A DNA stretch of 64,000 nt. Origin: Tetraselmis striata. Its lineage: Eukaryota; Chlorophyta; Chlorodendrophyceae; Chlorodendrales; Chlorodendraceae. Below are positions 1-9,419 of this stretch, piece by piece. Position 1 is the stretch's first letter. Every line of letters starts with the position of its first letter. The notes beneath the pieces are model-generated. The model had not been told where the DNA came from, ran no database searches, and worked only from the letters and a program-made list of their open reading frames with translations. The stretch lies in the NCBI GenBank assembly GCA_006384855.1, contig VCJN01002485.1, positions 124,001-188,000 on the forward strand, written 5' to 3'. Position numbers and translations under genes: made by a program.

Positions 1-135
1 TGGTATGCGCCCCCACTACGCTTATAGCGAGGACGCCAAGCAAGCTATGGTACGCTCTGCTTATCAACTTGACGGATAAGCAGTGCGTAACCAACAAGGT
101 TGCTCAAGCACGTATGTCTCTTACTGGTATACAAG

Positions 136-654
136 ATGCTAGATACGGAGGCTGGCCTCATTGATCGAGAGGTCGAGGGCGTGCCTGAGGCGACAGATGG
201 CGATGTTACGTGCATTGTCGATGAGGACGATGTGTGGAAATCCCCTCAACTTGCTCATAAGCGGGCGGCTGTTCTGTTTGATAAGACTGATGATGATTTG
301 TACTCTCATGAGCTTTCAGCCATACTTGAGCGTCAGGATAGCCGAAAAGAGACTACTGCAGCACTCAAGACCCCCGCAAAGCATAGAGGCGGGAGGGCCA
401 GCAAGCGCAAGCACCAAGACAATGATGATGGCAAGACATGCGCTGTAGCAGTCGGCGCACATCCCACATATGTATTGGCTCCCAACCCCTCGTCTGCAAC
501 AGCGCAACCTGTTGTTGAGCAACGGTCTACCCAGATGAACCCTCTACATGTGGTGACTGTTTTGCAAAACTTGCAAGGGATGCAGCAGCAATTTGCTATG
601 CAACAGTATGTAGCATTGCAACAACAATATTCATCAACAACAACTGGTGCATGA
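136..654 (+). CDS. Hypothetical protein fragment, Gln-rich tail
   Basis: An open frame from the first in-frame ATG (136) to TGA at 652-654, about 172 residues. The N-terminal half is acidic, the middle has a basic stretch that could be a nuclear signal (GGRASKRKHQ), and the last 30 residues are rich in Met and Gln. I recognise no family. It stands next to a mobile-element cluster and may be the last exon of a transposon or host gene whose upstream part is outside the window. The frame is closed upstream of 94, so any longer product would need splicing. Confidence 0.3.
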   Translation: MLDTEAGLIDREVEGVPEATDGDVTCIVDEDDVWKSPQLAHKRAAVLFDKTDDDLYSHELSAILERQDSRKETTAALKTPAKHRGGRASKRKHQDNDDGKTCAVAVGAHPTYVLAPNPSSATAQPVVEQRSTQMNPLHVVTVLQNLQGMQQQFAMQQYVALQQQYSSTTTGA

Positions 655-977
655 GTTGCTGATGGGAATGACCCACAGTCTGGCTCTGGCGATTCGCTTG
701 CCACCACAACACCTCAGCACCAACATGGTGCACCAAGTGGGAGAGAAAGTGCATAGAAACCATGCAATAATGCAGTCCTAATGGAGGCTGTCGTCCTGAA
801 TGTGGGTGTAAGAAATGCTATGGCCCTTTGCAGGTTTTGCCTGCGCCTCCTTGGTGCCTCCTTGGTGCCAGACAGTACATTAGAGCAATACATGGGCGCT
901 AACCAAGGCCGGTGGGAAAAACCTTGGTTAACCTTGGTTTTGGTTAACCTATGGTTCACCAAGGCGGTGCCCCTGGG
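655..977. other. Non-coding spacer with CCTTGGTT repeats
   Basis: No convincing gene. Around 905-965 there is a short direct and inverted patch built of CCTTGG and GGTTAACC words. The left end of YR element A begins immediately after it. Confidence 0.4.
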
Positions 978-1085
978 TTTCAAAGTTGAGTCTGGTTTTG
1001 CCAAAAAGCTCGCGCATGTTATTTAACACGGTCAAGAGCCGAAATTGGCAGGAAGGCAAAGGGAAAGCGTGGAGGGAAAACGTAG

Positions 1086-1116
<31 letters not shown>

Positions 1117-1329
1117 CGCTGCTTGTATTGCAACGAAAACTGGAAGATGGCAGGCTCAGCTGTTATGGCTGCTTTTGTGTCTACTCGTGTTGCACCCAAA
1201 AAGGGCGCAACGACATGTGCCTAGTTCCTGTACCACTGAGCAGCACTTTTAGCTGAAAAGCGGTTAGGTCAAGTGAGGAAACCCCATACACTAGTTTAGA
1301 TCATTTTAAAGTTGAGTCTGGTTTTGCCA
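978..1329 (-). repeat. Split direct repeats (B2-A2-B1) at 3' end of element A
   Basis: A short B repeat (core AGTCTGGTTTTGCCA) occurs at 978-1003 and again at 1303-1329. Between them lies the A repeat, ending TAGATCA at 1296-1302, with a 26-base G tract at 1091-1116 inside it. Read on the minus strand the order is B1-A2-B2, and a single A1 copy sits at the 5' end of the element. This order is the split-direct-repeat plan known from PAT/TOC/Kangaroo YR retrotransposons. Confidence 0.7.
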
Positions 1330-1719
1330 GTCATGAGCGAACGGAGAGAGCGGTGGATTGACGGAGAAGGGGTAGCGCCAGGTCATGAAGGAGGCACCGG
1401 GAAGGCCACCGCTGCGGAGCCCTGTTGGACTTGGGAGTGGCGGAGGGGCGCGATGTGGCCAAAGAAGAACCACGCGCCAAGTGAAGGAAGAACGTTCGAT
1501 GTGGTCCTGGTTGACGTCGGAGTTAGTGGCCCAGCCGCCTTGGTAGCGAATGCGGGACAATGGAGCTCCGATGGCATTAGCGGCAGACGCTGCTCCCTTG
1601 CGAAGGCTGTGTGAGGTCCAGTAAGTGCCGGCGGGAGGGGCATCACCGACAAGACGAACGGCTGCATAGAGCAAGTCCGACATTGTAGCGGCGGTCCAAG
1701 ATTTGGACTGCTCGCTTGG
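1330..1719 (-). pseudogene. Tyrosine recombinase C-terminus of element A
   Basis: The minus strand encodes the YR catalytic core SHSLRKGAASAANAIG followed by RYQGGWATNSD, which holds the HxxR box and the Trp position. It is near-identical to the intact copy at 2397-4058. After GGWATNSD the frame is damaged, so the nucleophile Tyr region is not read cleanly. The 5' side stops exactly at the end of insertion I (1720). The rest of the gene resumes at 9777. Confidence 0.8.
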
Positions 1720-1756
1720 CACTCGTCGAAACGGGGTCCGCTTAACCGCGTTTAAC
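1720..1756 (+). repeat. Left terminal inverted repeat of insertion I
   Basis: Begins CACTCGTCGAAACGGGGT and is followed by TCCGCTTAACCGCG. It mirrors 9740-9776 with three mismatches. The preceding GG (1718-1719) is the duplicated target. Confidence 0.8.
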
Positions 1757-2052
1757 GACTGCCAAGCGCGAGTAGTCGCATGTATATATCGCTTCTAACG
1801 TTAGGCGGCGTCACAGTACTGTAAACTTGGCGGTAAGGATGAGTACGGCATCGGAGCCATGCATCAAAGTACTATAGCGAGTAGCGGGTACTCGGTAGTC
1901 ACGAGTGCACAAAGTACGACACGAGTACACGAGTCACTGTACTTTACGGGAATCGCCGCCCTTCATATCTGCTATTAGGCGCGCGCCTCCGTCCTCACGA
2001 GTACGCGCGGAAGATACCCGCGTGATGACGAGCAGTGACGATGACGAGCAGG
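1757..2052. other. Subterminal region of insertion I, GTACT/CGAG words
   Basis: No gene. The stretch is dense in GAGTAC, GTACTC and CGAGTAG words in both orientations, a plausible subterminal array for transposase binding. It also borders the truncated 3' end of nested element B. Confidence 0.4.
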
Positions 2053-2130
2053 CTGTTTTACACGGTCAAGAGCCGAAATTGGCAGGATGGTTTAGCGAAA
2101 GCGTGGAGGGAAAAACGGAGTCAGGGGGGG

Positions 2131-2317
2131 CGCTGCGTGGAACGCAGCGAAATCTGGAAGATGGCAGGCTCAGCTGTTCTGGCTGTTTTTATGTCTACTC
2201 GTGCTGCACCCAAAAAGGGCGCAACGACATGTGCCTAGTTCCCGTACCACTGAGCAGCACTTGTAGCTAAAAAGCGGTTAGGTCAAGGAGGGAAACCCCA
2301 TAAACTAGTTTAGATCA
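2131..2317 (-). repeat. A2 direct repeat of element B
   Basis: 187 bp, equal in length and nearly equal in sequence to 5021-5207, in the same orientation. Read on the minus strand it starts TGATCTAAACTAG. It continues outward into a further segment to about 2053 that the 5' copy lacks, as expected for split direct repeats. Confidence 0.8.
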
Positions 2318-2396
2318 TTTCAAAGTTGAGTCTGGTTTTGCCAGTCTTGAGCGAACGGAGAGAGCGGTGGATTGACGGAGAAGAGGTAGCGCCAAG

Positions 2397-4058
2397 TCAT
2401 GAAGGAGGCACTGGGAAGGCCACCGCTGCGGAGTCATGTTGGACTTGGAAGTGGCGGAGGGGGGCGATGTGGCCAAAGAAGAACCACGCGCCAGGGGAAG
2501 GAAGAACGTTGGGGTCGATGTAGTCCAGAACGACGTCAGAGTTAGTGGCCCAACCGCCTTGGTAGCGAATGTGGGACAATGGCACTCCGATGGCGTTTGC
2601 TGCAGAAGCTGCGCCTTTGCGAAGACTGTGTGAAGTCCAGGAAGTGCCAGCAGGGGGGGCAGCGTTGACTAGACTGATGGCTGCAGACAGCCAGTCTGAC
2701 ATTGTAGCCGCAGTCCAAGGTTTTGACTGCTCGGCCGCAGTGACAGCCCAGAAGTTTGATGTAGCCAAGCCAACAGTAACCAGGGGGACAGATTGGACGT
2801 TGTCAATGAAGTGGTGCAAGAGACGTGCCACTCGAGGGTGCTCGGACACCGGAAGGAGAAGTACACGCAGGTCGTCGGGTCCCCGTCGGCCAGCGCGACC
2901 CTTCTCGCGGTACACTTGCAGGGTGATGTTGTAGTCGTCGACATGCACGTCTCGCACTCGACATGACACGACAGTAAGGCCCCTAGCAAAGAACATAAAG
3001 TTGACAACCGAGGCCAGGATTGCCCGGAAGTCGTGGTGGTACTCTGGGTAGGGAGCAGACACAATCAGCTCGGCCTTTGTGACGAAGCGGTAAGCCACAT
3101 CCGCAGGCAGAGGGACACGCAAAGGGGCAGCGTCCAGTCGGCGCTGACGCAGCATCAGCCCACGCCTTGCCGAAGTTAAGTGCAGGCTGTCCTTGGCGAT
3201 TGGGTCGAGGTTGTGCAGCTCGAAGAACGTGTTCATCGCAGACAGGTAAGGTTGCAGTGACTTAGCGGCGATGTGCCCTCGCTCGCCGATCCAGGCAACG
3301 TACCGAACGACAGTCGCAGTAGTCGCCTCCAGCGGGCTGATGTTCTCGGAGTCGTGGCAGAACTCCGCGAACTGAGACAGCCGGCCGGCATAGCTCTTGA
3401 GTGTCTGAGCGCTGAGGGAGCTGGAGAGTAGGTCGAGCGTCCGCTGGCCCAGCTCGTCTGAGCCGAACGCGTCATGCAACCGAGCTCGCAATGAAGCAGC
3501 CCAGGGAGCGACAGCTTCGGGCTCGTCAATTACGTAAGTGCGTCGTTTTACTGACAGAGTTCCACCGGCACGGATACTGTTCGCAAAGTACTCGGCAGCA
3601 ACAGTTAGGTTCCCGGCGGTTGGCCGGTAGTTGTTGGTCGGGTTTGCAGTAGCATCGGTACGGGTTTGCGGGGCTAGGTTCAGGTAAGAGGGCCGCACCG
3701 CGCGCCCTTCGCGCTCGTAGCGCCTGTCTCGCGCGTAACGTACCCGCGTGAAACTTGGTCGTTGCGAACCAGCTGTAACACGTAGTGTAACAACCGACGG
3801 ACGCAGTGGTGGAATGGTACGGGAGGCGGTTAGTTGAGCCGCCATGTGCAGGTGTGCGGATGGTTGAGCCGCACTCGGCTGAAGCTGTGAGAAGCGCCGC
3901 ACCGAGGAAGGTCTAAAGGATATCTGTAAAGTGGGGGGGTCAGGCCCTAACACGTGGCGCTCATCTCGCCGCTGAGCTGCAAGGGTGCGTCTTGCGGCGG
4001 TCACCGAAAGGTGGCCTCGCAAAGCTCCAGCAGCTCCGACGAAAGGCGCCCCACACCG
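2397..4058 (-). CDS. Tyrosine recombinase (DIRS/PAT type), element B
   Basis: Open for 553 codons after the gag stop. A site-specific tyrosine recombinase that would integrate a circular DNA form of the element. Counting from the TTG codon at 4022, the SAM-like N-terminal domain spans about residues 190-300 (TLKSYAGRLSQFAEFCHDSE) and the catalytic domain about 320-505. The visible catalytic set is Arg in FFARG, His465 and Arg468 in HSLRKG, Trp491 in GGWAT and Tyr501 in LDYIDP. The first in-frame ATG gives MAAQLTASRTIPPLRPSVV at about residue 59, but the frame runs open up to the gag TGA, so read-through from gag is the other possible source. This is the only copy in the window with an undamaged core. 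Confidence 0.8.
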   Translation of the reverse strand, partial: RCGAPFVGAAGALRGHLSVTAARRTLAAQRRDERHVLGPDPPTLQISFRPSSVRRFSQLQPSAAQPSAHLHMAAQLTASRTIPPLRPSVVTLRVTAGSQRPSFTRVRYARDRRYEREGRAVRPSYLNLAPQTRTDATANPTNNYRPTAGNLTVAAEYFANSIRAGGTLSVKRRTYVIDEPEAVAPWAASLRARLHDAFGSDELGQRTLDLLSSSLSAQTLKSYAGRLSQFAEFCHDSENISPLEATTATVVRYVAWIGERGHIAAKSLQPYLSAMNTFFELHNLDPIAKDSLHLTSARRGLMLRQRRLDAAPLRVPLPADVAYRFVTKAELIVSAPYPEYHHDFRAILASVVNFMFFARGLTVVSCRVRDVHVDDYNITLQVYREKGRAGRRGPDDLRVLLLPVSEHPRVARLLHHFIDNVQSVPLVTVGLATSNFWAVTAAEQSKPWTAATMSDWLSAAISLVNAAPPAGTSWTSHSLRKGAASAANAIGVPLSHIRYQGGWATNSDVVLDYIDPNVLPSPGAWFFFGHIAPLRHFQVQHDSAAVAFPVPPS

Positions 4059-4061
4059 TCA
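4056..4061 (-). promoter_or_regulatory. Candidate UGA-CGG stop read-through site, gag to YR
   Basis: Gag ends GAG TGA CGG, and the same frame stays open for 553 codons into YR. UGA followed by CGG is an established leaky stop context in eukaryotic RNA viruses and some cellular genes. Element A keeps TGACGG at the same place (11086-11091); the decayed element E has TGATGG (20317-20322). A Gag-YR fusion by read-through would replace the frameshift used by many retroelements. Inference only; internal ATG use is the alternative. Confidence 0.5.
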
Positions 4062-4940
4062 CTCGTGCTCACCTTCGCGGCCACGTCCACGTCCACCGCC
4101 ACGTCCTCGTCCACGCCCGCGACCGGCAGCTGCAGCCACCACTCGAGCAGTAGCGGTTGCTTTCGCGCTGCTGGCAACGGTCGCCTCGAAGACACGGCGC
4201 TCGTAGTCCCGCATGAGGTCCCCAAAGATCGCGGAACCCAGATGCTCCGAAGCAGGCTGAAAATGTTGGGCTCGCAGCACATCCAGAACACCTTGGTCGC
4301 CGTGCACACGCTTGATCTCGTTTAGCCTCCGCAGGAAGGCCAAACGAAAGCGAAACGCCTTGTCGATGGCCTCGGCGTGGTTCCGAGCTCTCGCGAGGTA
4401 GGGTGTGAAGTCCTGGTTGGTGGCAGGGACGTAGGGCAATAGCTCGTCGAGAGCCACGAAAAGCGCGGCCATGTGGGCCCCGAAACACGACATCCAAAAA
4501 TACTCCTCCTGGGCCGGCAGACGCCGGTCATCCTGCTTGAGGTACTCGTTCGTTAGGTCGGTGCTCAAGGGAAAGAGTCCAGGCACTCGGCTGACCGGTC
4601 GAACGGCCTCATAACCAGACTCTGCTCTCTGCAGTAGTTCTGGCACCGCGAGGTAGTCATCCTCGGCACTCACGGATTTTGCTCCGACATGGCCGATCTG
4701 GGCTAGCAAGTCGGGGCGCTCTGCGGCTCCCCCGCTGCCTGTCGGCTGTTCCGCGATGCGCAGCCCGGAGCGAGAGCCATGTGCCCCTTCTCCATCAAAA
4801 ACACGCTCACGAGCCGTCAATTGAGCTACAGCCGTAGCCAATGCACGCACATCTGCTTGCAACGACTTTAGCGTCGGCTCAGCGACGGGTTCTTCTCCAT
4901 CTGATATAGTAACGCACGGACGTACGGACGAGAATATCAC
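4059..4940 (-). CDS. Gag-like protein of YR element B
   Basis: 293 residues from ATG at 4940 to TGA at 4059. The N-terminus starts MIFSSVRPCVT and includes a short helical stretch (SLQADVRALATAVAQLTA). The middle holds the conserved block DLTNEYLKQDDRRLP and the following ALFVALDELLPYVPATN. The C-terminus is an Arg-Gly tail (RGRGRGRGGGRGRGREGEHE), probably nucleic-acid binding. No zinc knuckle is visible. Degenerate homologues sit in the same place in elements A, D and E. The gag role is inferred from position, the basic tail and lack of enzymatic motifs. The 5' leader of 80 bp separates it from the A1 repeat. Confidence 0.65.
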   Translation of the reverse strand: MIFSSVRPCVTISDGEEPVAEPTLKSLQADVRALATAVAQLTARERVFDGEGAHGSRSGLRIAEQPTGSGGAAERPDLLAQIGHVGAKSVSAEDDYLAVPELLQRAESGYEAVRPVSRVPGLFPLSTDLTNEYLKQDDRRLPAQEEYFWMSCFGAHMAALFVALDELLPYVPATNQDFTPYLARARNHAEAIDKAFRFRLAFLRRLNEIKRVHGDQGVLDVLRAQHFQPASEHLGSAIFGDLMRDYERRVFEATVASSAKATATARVVAAAAGRGRGRGRGGGRGRGREGEHE

Positions 4941-5020
4941 ACTCGGATGGCGAGCCGGGTGTGGTCTTGAACAACCTGGGGTGACCTTGCTCGCAACCGG
5001 TTACGAGACAGTTTTTACAT

Positions 5021-5207
5021 CGCTGCGTGGAAAGCAGCGAAAACTGGAAGATGGCAGGCTCAGATGTTCTGGCTGTTTTTATGTCTACTCGTGCTGCACC
5101 CAAAAAGGGCGCAACAACAGGTGCCTAGTTCCCGTACCACTGAGCAGCACTTGTAGCTAAAAAGCGGTTAGATCAAGGAGGGAAACCCCATAAACTAGTT
5201 TAGATCA
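5021..5207 (-). repeat. A1 direct repeat (5' end) of element B
   Basis: 187 bp matching 2131-2317 with about six differences. On the minus strand the element begins TGATCTAAACTAG at 5207. Only this A segment is present at the 5' end, and the adjoining leader to 4941 is not shared with the 3' repeat. Confidence 0.8.
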
Positions 5208-5465
5208 ATACACAACAAAGGCTGCAAAAATGCATTACACGGTAGTCACGGTTGGTTTTGTGATTTAATGAAGGTGAGGTGCCAGGTTGGATCAGCGGCC
5301 AATGAGCGTCGAGCTTCGGGATGTGGTTAAGCGGACATGGGCGCGCCTACTCCTAGCCGGCAAATTTAACATCAAGGCACCGGACATTTTCGGATTTATG
5401 GCGGAGGGGTCGGCAACTGCATAAAGTATTAGGGAAATACTAGAAATTTAATTACAATGGGTCTA

Positions 5466-5789
5466 CTACCGCCCCCGGCCCGTGCCCGCCCCCTCTGGCC
5501 TGCGGCCGGCTGGCTCCGCTGCCGCCGGCCTCTTCTTGGCGCCGGCACGTGGTGTTATGCCCGCTGTCGGCTCGGGTGCTGACTGCCCCTTGTTGCCTGC
5601 AGATACTTCTGCGGGCATGCTATTCATGACAGCTGCTGCCATCTGCTGCGCCCCGCGGCTAGGGAGCTTGTTTGACGGGGCTGGCATGATGCCGCCGCGC
5701 GCTCCCGTTGCGCTTGCTTCCTCTGGCGTCCAGCCTGCATCCTCGCAGTAGCAACTGAAGCGCCGGGGATCTAGCCGCACGGGGAACAT
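5466..5789 (-). pseudogene. Unknown ORF inside insertion I, Arg/Gly/Pro tail
   Basis: Open frame ending in a GAGTGRGR tail. The same frame continues upstream without a stop to about 5880 as RCKTCLPATTP then RSLDELMFPVRLDPRRF, so the true product is longer, with a CxxC pair near its start and a C-terminal basic Ala/Gly/Pro region. The family is not recognised. It lies downstream of a truncated copy of the gene seen at 8306-9242 and is probably part of the same transposon-encoded protein. Confidence 0.35.
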
Positions 5790-6085
5790 GAGCTCGTCGA
5801 GCGAGCGGGGGAGGGGGGTTGTAGCCGGTAGACAGGTCTTGCACCGGAGTGCCGTTCTGGTCGATTCCGGACTGCGGTAGTGATGAAAGAAAAAACACTA
5901 AGTCGCCGACACTCGGGCAGCGACAACATCAGCAGCTAGGTACACGATGAGCAGGTAAACCGGCCGGCAAGCGCACCTTTGCACTGGGGATGCAAAGAAC
6001 CCTTGCTGCATGCGTCGGCTTCATCGATTTAAGCAAGGCAGCTTGCTCCTCCTCCACGGTCAATTAGGGAGGGCAGACGGGCCGT

Positions 6086-6265
6086 TCAGCTTGACCAGTC
6101 GAAAACGCTCGACGTGTCATCGGCGCTGACTGTCGTGAGGTAGTAGCGCAGGGGCGGGCCGCGCGGGACAGGCGGGGGCTCGCGTGCTCCTCTCGGCAGC
6201 ATGATATCTTCCCACGACGCGTCATCCGTTCCGGCAGCGGCATGGAAGGTGCTGACGGAGGCCAT
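6086..6265 (-). pseudogene. Truncated duplicate of the 8306-9242 gene
   Basis: From ATG at 6265 the product reads MASVSTFHAAAGTDDASWED and then GPPLRYYLTTVSADD, matching the N-terminus at 9242 (MASASTFHNAAGPDDASW and GPPLRYYLTTVSADR). A one-base change after VFDW closes the frame early, and the second frame (VKLNGPSALPN) also stops within a few residues. The upstream 60 bp includes a TATA-like box, so promoter and start were duplicated together. Confidence 0.5.
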
Positions 6266-6316
6266 GGTGGCACTGGGGGCGAGCAGGGCGATCTGCTCTT
6301 CATGCGAAGCGGTCAG

Positions 6317-6324
6317 TATAAATA
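6317..6324 (-). promoter_or_regulatory. TATA-like box upstream of the truncated ORF
   Basis: TATTTATA on the minus strand, about 50 bp before the ATG at 6265. The corresponding place before 9242 is diverged. Confidence 0.35.
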
Positions 6325-6439
6325 GGCGAAGCAGCGAGCGAGGAAGTGCCGAAGAGTGAAAGTGCGCGCGCGGCTGGTGGCTCATCACGTACTTTATATC
6401 ATTGCATCAGTCTCGAGTAGTAATGGTACCTCGGTACCC

Positions 6440-6857
6440 GGGGCGTCACAATAACATTATCAATGACACTACGATGCATATGCTTTTGTATGCAATGCAC
6501 AACGCGTTTCACATTAATCTTATTGCTGAACAGATTACATGCATATCAACATACATACCACAAACGACATGAAATTCACAAAAGTACAGATCTGTATAAC
6601 GGCGAAGACAAATGCAAACTTTTGTGTCAACATCGGTTAACAATACCTGCTCGCGACGATACTGCAGTACATCGCGGCATCCATGCGTAACATTGACCCA
6701 TGTTGTCAGTATCAGAAAAAAATATGTTGTGAGCGTGTCAGGAAAATTAGTGAAGCAGGCATGTGCAAGCATAATGCATATTGGCCATGTTTCGTAAGAT
6801 AGTATTGCTTAACATTACATTTGGAAACCCCATACCCAACCGACGTCTATATGTATC
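6440..6857. other. AT-richer non-coding stretch of insertion I
   Basis: Lower GC than the surroundings and no frame with coding character. I see no recognisable signal. Confidence 0.3.
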
Positions 6858-7103
6858 ATGCGCCTGCCATACTACGCAACTGCTCCCGCAACATATGGAT
6901 ATGCTCAATTCACACACGCCACGGTTGCTGCGTATATGCTACTACTGCATGGCATCAACACCGCCATCATCCTCATCGAGGGCGGCGATGTCGTAGGCAT
7001 GGGAGTGCTTCAAGTAGGAGCACCACCCGTGCCGGGATGTTCTATCAACATCAGCGCAAAGTGCAGGAAAGCAACAACAACATGTAAGATGCTTCAGCAA
7101 TAA
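6858..7103 (+). pseudogene. Unknown transposon ORF fragment
   Basis: An 81-residue frame with a hydrophobic, beta-like central block (INTAIILIEGGDVVGMGVLQ) followed by CSINISAKC. The pattern is loosely similar to the plus-strand frame at 25027-25323 (VIGLQVLADATMIYKDGEVT and LSINCSNNCNKMC), so both may come from one transposon gene family. No known domain identified. Confidence 0.25.
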
Positions 7104-7311
7104 TATATAACACAGGTGGCCCATCACCGGATCGTCTGCCTCGGCGCAGCGTCACCATCGGCCCTTTGCCGCCGCCCCCTGCCGGCAATGCTGATGGCCT
7201 CAGTCCATGTATATGTGACAAGTCTGCCGTCCACAATCCTGGGCGGGAAGACAAAGTCCTGCTGGAAGACAGTGTTGATCGGGCCCTCCCACAGTCCAGT
7301 GCTCATAGGCG

Positions 7312-7818
7312 TTGATAGCACGCATCTCCAACTGCAAACACAACGGGAGGCGAAGTCATCGCGCTGTTTTTGAGGTGGCGCTCAGCGACAACGAAATAAG
7401 GTACCTTGACCTACAAGCTACGGGCAGCTACGGAGGTATTCTTCGCAGCCTTCATGGACATCGCGGCAGCAAAGGACATCACTCCGTGCATGAAGTTGCA
7501 TGACGGCAATTTCCCGATGGATAGAACTGCATGGCAACCTTGACGCACTGAGTGCTCAGTGCATGGAGCACTGCAAACATGGAGATCAATGAGGGCTTCC
7601 GCAACGGCAGCAACCAACAGCCCCAACATCTGCTCAAGTCCGGCAAGGTGATGCTCTCCAGGACTGGCCAAGTCACGACGCGCAGCACCTTGATCGCGCA
7701 CCACCGTGACATGCATGGACCAGCCCATCGCGCTCAGCCCCACCTGCCCAAGGCAAAGGCGTGTGCCGTGAAGGCAGAGATGGCAGAGAAAGCGGCGACG
7801 AAGCGAAGGAAGTTGTGA
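7312..7818 (+). pseudogene. Unknown transposon ORF, broken, basic C-terminus
   Basis: Pieces of one protein in shifting frames: ALSDNEIRYLDLQATGSYG, then VFFAAFMDIAAAKDITPCM, then HGALQ-side frame 7552-7818 ending AEMAEKAATKRRKL and TGA. At least two one-base frame breaks are needed to join them. The Lys/Arg-rich end resembles a nuclear localisation tail. It may be the insertion I gene on the strand opposite to 8306-9242. Function unknown. Confidence 0.3.
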
Positions 7819-8305
7819 ATGCAGTAATTACATCTAGTGAGCGTGCCCCTTCCCCTTCTCGCCCTTACTGGATTTGCCATAGACAACCATGTCACATGAG
7901 CGGCATGTGCTCGGCTCACCGCTGCCCTCAGCCCCCCTCACCGATGTTGAACGCCTCGCCTCCCGCCTCCATCGTTGCTTCGCGCCCCGCCCTCCTCTGC
8001 ATGAAGTACTTCTTTTCATATTGCCCGCACTTTACCGCATCCCAGCTGTCAATGCTGTCGTAGCTTTCAGAACTGCGCCGATGTGCGGGGCGCTGAATAG
8101 TCGCCTTCGCTGGTGTTGTCTGAGATACCCGCTCACTACTCTCGCTCCATGCGCTCCTGCCACTCCGTAGCGCGCAGCTTCCGAGCGCGCTCACCCAGCT
8201 CACGCGCACGCTCTGAGCGCACAATTCGGAGCGCCTACTGTTCCAGCTTGTCTGCCTCGCTCTTGCCCGGCAGCGCCTCCCACCGGAATACATAGCCACC
8301 CGTCT

Positions 8306-9242
8306 CTATGGGAAGCGGTGGCGGGATTGGTGCGCTGAATCCCAACCCATCACATCGCGCAGAGCATCGCTATCGTCCATCGGGTGCATAAAATGCGCCT
8401 CGCACAGCGCATGCAGCTCGCGCATTGCGTATACTTTGGGATCATCGAAGGCAGTGAGGAAGGGCCATGCCTTTGGATCACTTGGGCCCACTGAGTAGCT
8501 AGTTGGCAGCTCCATGTGGTGGCCGTGGCCGTTCATGCGGTCGTACATCGCCTCGGTCACCGCTGAGACCAACGCATCCTCGCCTACCACTGGTAGGCCG
8601 TCTACTGTGGTGGACTTGCCACACTTCCGGCAGAATTCGGCGGGCTGGTGGCCGAAACGGCCAGAACGCACCGAGCGAAGTTCTCGCGTCGCGCCATATC
8701 GTTGGGGCGCTGCGTCGGCGCGAAGGGTTTTCAGCCTCCAACCCGCTGTAGCATCAACGGACGATGCGAGAGAACAACGGAGGAACTCAAAATCCGCCAC
8801 GGCAACGACCTCAGCTTCCCCTCCCTCTAGCGAAATCGGGTGCGTGTCGGGTGGGATCAGTGCGTTCTGGCCACGCGGCCACGCGAAACCCGGCGGCTTC
8901 CTCTAGCTGTGGCAAATCGCAGCTGCACACGTACGCCGCGTCGAAGCCCAGATCTGTCTCGTCTTGCGCCTCCCCTAGGGAAGTGAATACGTACACCCCT
9001 TGCGCAGCCTGGTTGGCGGTGCTGCTGGCCTCGCGAAGGCGGGCGGTGGTCAAGGGGCCGTTCAGCTTGACCCCGTCAAAAACATTCGACGAGCGGTCGG
9101 CGCTGACGGTCGTGAGGTAGTAGCGCAGGGGCGGGCCGCGCGGGGCAGGCGGGGGCTCGTACGACCCACTCTGCAGCATGAAGCCTTTCCACGAGGCGTC
9201 ATCCGGGCCGGCAGCGTTATGGAAGGTGCTGGCGGAGGCCAT
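8306..9242 (-). pseudogene. Unknown transposon-encoded protein with CxxC motif
   Basis: From ATG at 9242 (MASASTFHNAAGPDDASW) the frame runs to about 8850, where one base is out of register. It then continues in a second frame (DTHPISLEGEAEVVAVADFE) to 8306, giving about 310 residues. Later parts include FCRKCGKSTTVDGLP, a CxxC pair, and AMRELHALCEAHFMHPMDD. I know no family with this order. The N-terminal 60 residues are duplicated at 6086-6265. It lies in insertion I and is most likely one of its own genes. Downstream, 7960-8300 encodes a charged helical segment (RARELGERARKLRATEWQER) with stops, possibly its former continuation. Confidence 0.4.
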
Positions 9243-9419
9243 GGTGGCAGTGGGGGGCGAGCAGGGCGATTTGCTGTTCATGCGAGGCGGTCATTATGCG
9301 ATGCGAGTGCGTGGCTGTCTGCGCTTGGTTCCGCGGTGAGCGGCGGTGACCGGCAGGCGACCCCGTACTTCATGCGCGTGCAGGGATGTATGTGCAGGGA
9401 TGTGCAACGGATGTGAAGC

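Larger units (their letters stand above)
2053..5207 (-). mobile_element. YR element B, the cleanest gag-YR copy
   Basis: On the minus strand the order is A1 repeat (5207-5021), leader, gag (4940-4059), YR (4058-2397), B1 (2344-2318) and A2 (2317 to about 2053). The outer B2 copy present in A and F is missing here, so the 3' tip seems lost. The two 187-bp A segments differ at about six positions, suggesting a fairly recent insertion. No reverse transcriptase or RNase H frame exists on either strand in the 2.7 kb between the repeats. All other copies have the same gag-YR adjacency, so the absence looks like a family property. Confidence 0.75.

Noticed and set aside
2397..2523. Plus-strand gene over the end of YR
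   Set aside because: It is the reverse of the conserved YR C-terminus and changes between copies.
4141..4940. Independent viral capsid or polymerase gene in place of gag
   Set aside because: No polymerase motifs; the gene repeats only with YR and ends in an RG tail, so a gag-type role is simpler.
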